Assembly (NCBI RefSeq): GCF_018320785.1
Contig: NC_054869.1
Location: 35,938,289 to 36,002,288 of the forward strand
Length of the DNA: 64,000 bases
Origin: Cheilinus undulatus
Taxonomy: Eukaryota; Chordata; Actinopteri; Labriformes; Labridae
Reading direction: 5' to 3'
Shown one piece after another: positions 57,780 to 64,000 of this stretch. Numbering within the stretch: position 1 is the first letter of the stretch; each line of letters starts with the position of its first letter. The notes under the pieces are model-generated. The model did no database searches. It was not told the origin of the DNA and saw nothing but the letters and a program-made list of their open reading frames with translations. Position numbers and translations under genes: made by a program.

Positions 57780-58460
57780 CAGGGGTCGGGAACCTTTTTA
57801 GTTGAAAGAGCCATTTTTGGTCGCACCTCCTTCCAGAAAATCTTTAAAGAGACGCAAAACACATTTGAACCTTCCAGTGAAGGTGACGCAGTCAGTTAGC
57901 CTGAGTCTTTGGCTATCGACATAGCTGATGAAGCGAAGATGTGTGGCCATCCACTGATATTTTTGATCTCACTGATAACTTTCCACTTAGCCATTATTTT
58001 ATTCTTACTTGGCATTGTAATCATAATTTTCATTTTGATGCATTTATGGATTTAGAACTGCAATAGAAACAACTCTTGCTGTGCTAAATCAGATTTCAGA
58101 AATTCAAAACTTAACTTGTGTGATGAGTACAAAACTCCTGCTTCAGGTGTCATTTGTGACAAGACCCCGTCCAGACCTTTGTTCCAAGACAAGAAATCAC
58201 CAGTATGTGCTGCGCCATAGAGGCATGATATGATGCATACTTAAGTTGATAAAATAGATCTATTTGTAAAATATACAAGGTGGATAAGCTGGAGCTTATC
58301 CCAGCTATCATCGGGCGAGAGGCGGGGTACACCTTGGACTGGTCGCCAGTCAATCACAGAATATTTGTTTCCTGTTTAAAAAAAAGTTTTATCTCAAATT
58401 TGACATAGCTACTGAGAGCCACTTGGGAGGGGCTCCAGAGCAGTGGGTTCCCGACCCCTG
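57780..58460. mobile_element. non-autonomous hAT element
   Basis: Perfect 15-bp ends CAGGGGTCGGGAACC (57780) and GGTTCCCGACCCCTG (58446-58460), the hAT end type, flanked by partly matching 8-mers TGCTAAGG and TAATAAGG. The interior has no transposase. It includes at about 58280-58365 a well-known teleost repeat phrase (GGATAAGCTGGAGCTTATCC, GGGCGAGAGGCGGGGTACAC), probably inserted or captured. Confidence 0.8.
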
Positions 58461-58664
58461 TAATAAGGCCTACATCTTATCCACTACAGTTGTATACTTG
58501 CACACAGAAGGGATGTGTTGTACTTCTTTCCACAGAGCTACAAGCCCTATATGTTGTTTTGTGAACAAACTTTGATAGAGCCTTTTTCTCTAAGTGTTTT
58601 CTACAGGAGTTTTAACTCTCCATGTTGTTGCATTCCTATAATTCTTGAAGAAAGTTTCTTAGAG

Positions 58665-58860
58665 AACAGACAAGTTCTGGTTTAACTGGTTTAGCGCTGG
58701 TTTAGCTCTGTTGTCGGTGCACCTATCTCATGCACAGAGGCTACTGGGTGCAGGTTCAATGTCTGCACCCTGATGCCATTTAAAGCATGTCATCCTGCAC
58801 TATGTCTCTCCCTGTTGCAGTGTCCCTTAAGCTATCCTATCAAACAAAGTTAAAAAAGCC
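58665..58860 (+). mobile_element. degenerate tRNA-derived SINE
   Basis: GGTTTAGCTCTG..., a B-box-like GGTTCAATGTC, TGTCATCCTGCACT, GTCTCTCCC and CCTATCAAACAAAG follow the SINE layout, with a GGTTTAGCGCTGG imperfect repeat at the left edge. Confidence 0.55.
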
Positions 58861-59642
58861 CCTTAAATTTTACAGTTAATGAAAAAGCAGTTAAATACTG
58901 ATTACATCCAAAGAGTTCAGTAATAGAGTGGTCAATTAAAAGCTACATAAATATTGTTTTTACTAGAGGACAATTTGCTTAAAGTGTTGGTAAACCCCCA
59001 GCTCAGCACTAACTACGCCCACTTCAGACTTTTGAAAAGTGCACAAAAAGTGGGCAGTTTGGTACTGAGAGGAAGGAGGGGAAAAGTACTGAGGCAGGAG
59101 CGACAGTGACGTCCTCTTTAGTAAACGGTGTTAGAAAAGCTGGAGCCGAGGCAGTGCAGGAGATGACGAGAGTGGTCTCTGAATGGTAAAGTTGGTTAGA
59201 GGCGGTAACATTTTATCTTTTATATAACGTTTGTGACATCGAAATTTCTATGTCACATAATTCGCACCTTTTCAGAAAAGATTTTAATAGCAGATGTACG
59301 TTTGAGCTATTTAAAAGACATAAAATGCAGATTTTTACCAGTTTGGTACAAATGTCAGAAATAATTCCAGCACTGATATGCCTTATCATAGTTCAGTCAA
59401 ACACAGTTCAGTGTACAGCTGAAAAAAATGTAGTTCAAGAAAGAATTTAAGTTGTAGTTTATTAAGTCTGAATATATTAAATCATCACAAAAATGTCTTC
59501 AATTTCTTCTACTTAACTCAGTAAAAATCAACAAATTTATCACAAACCTTGTTAATAAAAAGTGTTTCTTTATTTTTAATAACAATTTATAGTCACGTTT
59601 TCCATGCATTTCAAGCAGTGTATTTTTTTTTTGTCTTAAATA

Positions 59643-60021
59643 CGCTACAGATCAAAATGTTAAGACCAGTTGAAAAATTGAACTGTAGGATCTTATAAAG
59701 GTTCAAAGTAGAGCTTCAAAATGCAAAAAGAAGAAATGGGAGTGAGACAAAAAAAATTTTGAGTGAGCAATTTGTTGAAAACAATTAAACTGAAATAGGC
59801 TGATCAAAAGTTTAAGACCATAGCTAAAAAACAACCAAACATCCTATTTCAGTTTAATTGTTGTTTTCAATAAATTGCTTTCTCAATTTTTTGTGTCACT
59901 CCCATTTCTTCTGTTTTTTTTTTATAGTTTGAAGCTCTGCTTGGAACCTTCTTAAGATCCAACAGTGCAAAATGCAAATTCTTGCAATTTTCAACTGGTC
60001 TTAACATTTTGATCAGGAGTG
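59643..60021. mobile_element. palindromic Tc1-derived MITE
   Basis: TA flanks (59641-59642, 60022-60023) enclose two arms of about 180 bp that are inverted copies of each other, meeting near 59830. Each arm matches the terminal repeat at 6-225 (GATCAAAAT, AGTAGAGCTTCAAAATGCAA, GAAGAAATGGGAGTGA). There is no coding sequence. It could fold into a very long hairpin. Confidence 0.85.
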
Positions 60022-60834
60022 TATCTTTGTCATTTTTGTGTCACCAATAACCAACAGTGAAATAACTAGAAAGCCATGCTTCATAGACACAGTAGAGCAT
60101 GCTGTGAGGTGCTCTTTGGCATGAGATTCATGGAGTCAATTAATTAATAAAAAATACTCAAAGGCACTTAAAACAATTAGAAGTCCTTTATTTTCAAATC
60201 CTGTAAACCATAAAAACACGCTATGAAATGTCAACATCAGGAATTAGTTAGGGAGACGGCGTTATGATGCGTCAGAGTGTGTTTTTATGGTCTACTTCAC
60301 TATGCCCTGAAACTGGAGGCATTTTAAGTCTTGTTAATTCAATAATCAGTAGAGATTGGAACAAGAAAACGACATGCCAGATAGACAGTTTCACATGGCA
60401 TGGGATATATTCCACATCTATCTGGGCAACACCCCATAGACAGTGCTGATAGGGGACTGGACAAACATTCTGTCAGTCACATTCATTGGGGGGGGTCAAC
60501 CAGAGCAACAAATAAATGGCATAGTGGGCATGCACAGTCGCCAGGGTGTATCTACGTAACACAAGCTCAACAGGCCGCCATTGTCATTGTTCACTATCAG
60601 TGGAGCCAGTCGGTTATGTAACTTTTGAAGTCAGTAGAGAAAAGCAAAAATATTTTTTCCACCAAGAAAAGCTTTAGGTTTGAATCTTTGCTCTTCTTTT
60701 GATAAAGAAATGTCCTCCAGTTCTGATAGAACTGCTGCTGTAGCTGCATCCATGCCAACTTCTTCAGCGACTGCAGTTGTTACAGGTCATAGTACAACTA
60801 AACCCCTCCTCAAATAACACTGACTGCTGGTAGA

Positions 60835-61590
60835 GTTGTTCCAATTCAAAAACCAGTATCGAAAATACCAGTATCGAGTCAGCATGCCATTTATTATTCT
60901 CTGTATACATCCGTTAAAAACTCTTCCAGAACAGTTTTGCTGCATGCAACAAGAAGTGACACTGGTAAATAGAGGTTAAATAACTTTTGAACCATAAATT
61001 GTAGCATCTGACTGTTTTCCTTCTTATGGCTAGCCGTTGCACTAGGCTACCCATGACTTTGTAGCCCTTATGGAAGCTTTTCTAGCAGGCCTCGAACAAG
61101 GGTGACTGTCAGAGACTTTCAAGATTAAATCCACACCCATATCAACCTGATTTTAATCCGTTTTTAAATCCATTTTGGATCATTTATTGCTTCTAGCTTC
61201 AATGCTGACCACCATATTGTTTTTCCATAATGCTTTATAAGGGGCTGTCAACCAATGGCAGGCTGTTCTGTCAGCATGTCAGGCTTAAATACTCAGATCA
61301 TTATGGAGACGGCCTGAATAGCACATAATGGTGAGAAAGAGAGATAGAGAGCCTGTGATGTGGCCCTCTGTGTCATTGTTATTTTAATATTTTGCAGTTA
61401 AACTTCAGGAAAAACAACTTCGAGTGTCACAGAGAGGCTGTACTTTATATACCGTAGGGCTAACATAATGTACCAGTTTTCCACAACACAGCTGTTCCTG
61501 AAAGTTCACACCAGTATCAGATCGGTACTTGGTATCAACAGATATCCAGTCATTCTCTGACTGGAAACAAGCATATCAGCTTGAAGCTTA
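60835..61590. repeat. possible hAT-like remnant with CAGTATCGA phrases
   Basis: Left side AACCAGTATCGAAAATACCAG and right side CACCAGTATCAGATCGGTAC look like loosely inverted or repeated ends, similar to the TATCGATA-rich start of the insert at 33340. Boundaries and class are not established. Confidence 0.25.
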
Positions 61591-62679
61591 GCTGATACCA
61601 TAGACATGGTATTTTTAGAATTATGTTCCTTATTATTCATTCATTTCATTCAATGGGCACTTATTCCTGACCTACTTATTACTAAGGTTATAAGGTTAGT
61701 GGTATGTAGGCTGTCGGGGGTTAAACTCACATGTAACTACTGACCTAAAGTGAAAAGAGGCTACACATCAAAAACAATATAAACCAGCAAAGAAGAACAA
61801 AGGCTGGCGGTGCTAGTTTTTAATGTTAGCCATGCTGTAGAGAGTATATCAGGCTAACATCACAGCTGCTGACACAAAGATCCTGTGAGGAATATGACTG
61901 TTTTCTAAGGTTTTTCTCCTCTTTAGACTAGTCAGTTAAACAAAAATTAAATGAGCGTTTACCTTAATGGGTAAATAGACGCTTAGGAACATCCTTACTT
62001 ACAACGCGTTTTTGTGGTATCTTAATATTTAATAGTAAAGAAAAAGGAATATGGTAAAAAGCAAAAAAATGGTAAAGAAAAACATGGAATATTGATATGC
62101 AGCGGTTCATAACATCTAAAAAGAAATCCATTATTTTTAGCAATTTTCACGCCAAGATTCATCTTCCCCTTGATGACCTCTTGAGGGGCCGGAAACCCCA
62201 CTTTGAAAACACTACAATAGAGGGTTTAGCTGTGTAAAAGGATGGTTTTTAGCTTAAACTTAATAAAATAAGATGGATAAGAAATCTTCATTGTCAGAGC
62301 ACAAGTGGAATGAAATGCTAATGGAGCAAACTTTTGTATGCCTTTTCTATGTCATATGGGAGAGATTTCCAGGCTTGAGTTGCATGATAAAATGCTGCTT
62401 CATTGTGTCAACCAGTAAGCCCAGCTGAATCCATATCTGTCATACAAACTAGATAATTATATTCACTAAAAGAAGGCCACAAATTAATCGTAAACATTTT
62501 TCCTTTTGGCCCGGTTGTGACTCACTGTCCAATGCATTCATGTGTCACTGGTCAGATGGCCAACGAGATGTTTTGACACCTTGGGCTCCTCGTCAGTCAG
62601 AAACTCACCCGGAAAGACTGACAGACAGTCAGACAGACGTCTCCTGGAGCCCGCTGCTGCTTATTCAATTCAGAATATT

Positions 62680-63090
62680 TTAATAAAGCAGACAGGCAGA
62701 GAGAAATAAGGCTAGGAGGAGTAAGGGCGGAGAGATAAGGTGCAAAAAAAGAAGGTGGGGTATAGGAAGTGAGTGACAAAGAACAAGGGGGATGCTGACA
62801 TATGGGGGGAAATTATAGAGCGGGAGGGGGTAAGAATGGAGAGAGTGAAAGTAAAAGGAGGGTTTCTGACAGAAAGAGGGTGAAATGAGTGGGTGGAACA
62901 GGGAGACAGGCAGAGGGGGCGAGCGAGAAGGTGGAGGTAGGTTAATGGAGAAAGAGAGTAGAGGGAGAGGAAGGGGGTTGGATAGGAGTGATGGAGGTGA
63001 ATAGAAAGGGGTGGACAGCTTGGTGTATGGACATCACACGCATGGGCCTCAGGAGGAGCCAGGGAGGAAGGAGGAGGAGGAGGGTGTCCA
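62680..63090. repeat. purine-rich tract (G/A on plus strand)
   Basis: About 400 bp with long A/G-only runs (AGGAGGAGTAAGGGCGGAGA, GAGGGAGAGGAAGGGGG). The minus-strand open frame at 62712-63179 of 155 codons is a Ser/Pro/Leu composition artefact of this tract. Confidence 0.75.
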
Positions 63091-63553
63091 TGCCGCTCCA
63101 CAGCCTCACAAAGGACACTGACTTCCTGGCTCGACATAGTTCTTTTTTCTGTGACCCATCGGGCAGGAAAGAGGCTCAAAGAGGAGCGCTGGTCTTAAGT
63201 GGAAGGGGGCTAAAGTATCCTTTCCACCCTCGAGTGCGCTGGGTTTAGTTAAAAGTAACACACAGGGGAAATTAGAGTATTCTTTTCAGCATGTTATTAC
63301 TTTTGTATGAATTATTCTTGTCTGTTCTGCAGTGAGTCGCTCCAGTCTCAGCGGGATCGACAGCAACAGGGACAAACAGGCTGAGAGCTGAATAAAAAGC
63401 CAACAGCAGCAGGCCTACTGTACGCCTAAGCTCCTCCTCTCACTGGGATGGATGCACAAAACAACGGCTGGCCTTTTCCCTCTAAACCTCATCCCGCGTC
63501 ACTGTAGGCTCAGGGCTAATAGGTAACCATGGTTACAGGCCTCACACATCCCT

Positions 63554-63558
<5 letters not shown>

Positions 63559-63584
<26 letters not shown>
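63559..63584. repeat. poly(T) run
   Basis: About 26 consecutive T; homopolymer, possibly the tail of a degraded minus-strand retroposon, though none is recognised beside it. Confidence 0.9.
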
Positions 63585-64000
63585 CAGGGAAAGGGACTAG
63601 AGTAAAGGAGAGGGGGTCTGTGTTGTTACCTGGTTGCCCTTGTATCACTGATGCTTATCCGATCACTCCATCTTCATATAGCCGTCCATTACTGTGCACG
63701 CTCAGTCCCCCAATCCCTCTACAGCACACAGCTCAGCTGGAGAGGAATAAATGAGACCGAAACCAGCAGCCTGATGGGGCTCACTGCTTCAGGATAGCTT
63801 TTTTTTTGGTCCAACACAGTGGAAGGTCTCAAACTTGCTGCTTCACCTCACAATTAGGGGGACTAAGAAATCAGCTTTTTCTGCTGTCTGTGGAAACGGA
63901 CAGCTGGAGTTAAACGCCATTCTCTTGTAAAAGATTCTGTCTGTTTTGAGGCCTAAAAAATATTTGATCTTGATAACTTATCACACACAGATTTACAGGG

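Larger units (their letters stand above)
51330..64000 (+). other. ndufaf2: ndufaf2 intron 1 (partial), no coding exon recognised
   Basis: Starts with GTAAGT after exon 1. It holds the SINE at 53.7 kb, a hAT end at 54.45 kb, a hAT element at 57.8-58.5 kb, a SINE-like copy at 58.7 kb, a Tc1-derived MITE at 59.6-60.0 kb, repeat-poor stretches at 51.7-53.4 and 55.1-57.1 kb, and a purine-rich tract at 62.7-63.1 kb. Short open frames inside it show no family signature. Confidence 0.6.

Noticed and set aside
62712-63179. 155-codon minus-strand open frame
   Set aside because: Ser/Pro/Leu/Thr-rich translation of the purine tract, with no domain or splice support.
63339-63392. Possible last exon after CTGCAG with a frame ending in TGA
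   Set aside because: The short frame has no match to the NDUFAF2 C-terminus or to any family I recognise, and an acceptor-like site alone is not enough.
51330-64000. Second coding exon of ndufaf2
   Set aside because: I looked for the IREKR-like and EWEAW-like segments and did not find them. A short diverged exon could have been missed; a protein-to-genome alignment would settle it.
1-64000. CRISPR array, phage, operon or prokaryotic defence system
   Set aside because: No regularly spaced short repeats, no prokaryotic gene density, and clear vertebrate exon-intron genes throughout.

Overview
This window is nuclear DNA of a ray-finned fish, most likely a percomorph teleost. It is intron-rich and AT-rich. 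Repeats are mostly Tc1-like DNA transposons, hAT-type elements, tRNA-derived SINEs with a fish-style pol III head, and a Rex3/RTE-like LINE. No bacterial, viral, CRISPR or operon-like structure was seen.

Three protein genes are supported, in the order known on human 5q12.1 (ELOVL7, ERCC8, NDUFAF2). (1) elovl7, minus strand: seven coding exons at 17634-21160 encode a 294-residue ER very-long-chain fatty acid elongase. A probable non-coding first exon and CCAAT/GC-box promoter lie near 23.5-23.75 kb, and a plausible poly(A) site lies near 16.4 kb. (2) ercc8 (CSA), minus strand: twelve coding exons at 27594-50740 encode a complete 401-residue WD40 protein, the substrate receptor of the CRL4-CSA ubiquitin ligase of transcription-coupled repair. 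(3) ndufaf2, plus strand: only the first coding exon (51215-51329) was found. It starts head-to-head with ercc8 across 474 bp that look like a bidirectional promoter. The rest of the window appears to be its very long first intron. All listed introns follow GT-AG, and all exon junctions keep frame.

Region by region: 1-16.4 kb has no recognised host gene and is a transposon graveyard (Tc1 remnants, a SINE/hAT composite, a GT-rich degenerate repeat, Rex3-like and other LINE 3' ends), with one candidate conserved element near 13.8-14.06 kb. 16.4-23.8 kb is elovl7. 23.8-27.4 kb is a spacer with a Tc1 copy that itself carries an insertion. 27.4-50.74 kb is ercc8, whose large introns carry Tc1, SINE and other repeats. 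50.74-51.2 kb is the shared promoter. 51.3-64 kb is ndufaf2 intron 1, with SINEs, a hAT element, a palindromic Tc1-derived MITE, a repeat-poor block at 55.1-57.1 kb that may be regulatory, and a 400-bp purine-rich tract.

The genes do not form a pathway: one is lipid synthesis in the ER, one DNA repair in the nucleus, one complex I assembly in mitochondria. The most useful observations are structural: nested transposon events that can be ordered from target-site duplications, three exact matches to the CTCF core motif (two convergent around elovl7 and most of ercc8), and the paired inverted CCAAT boxes between ercc8 and ndufaf2. All calls come from reading the sequence by eye; no similarity search was run.
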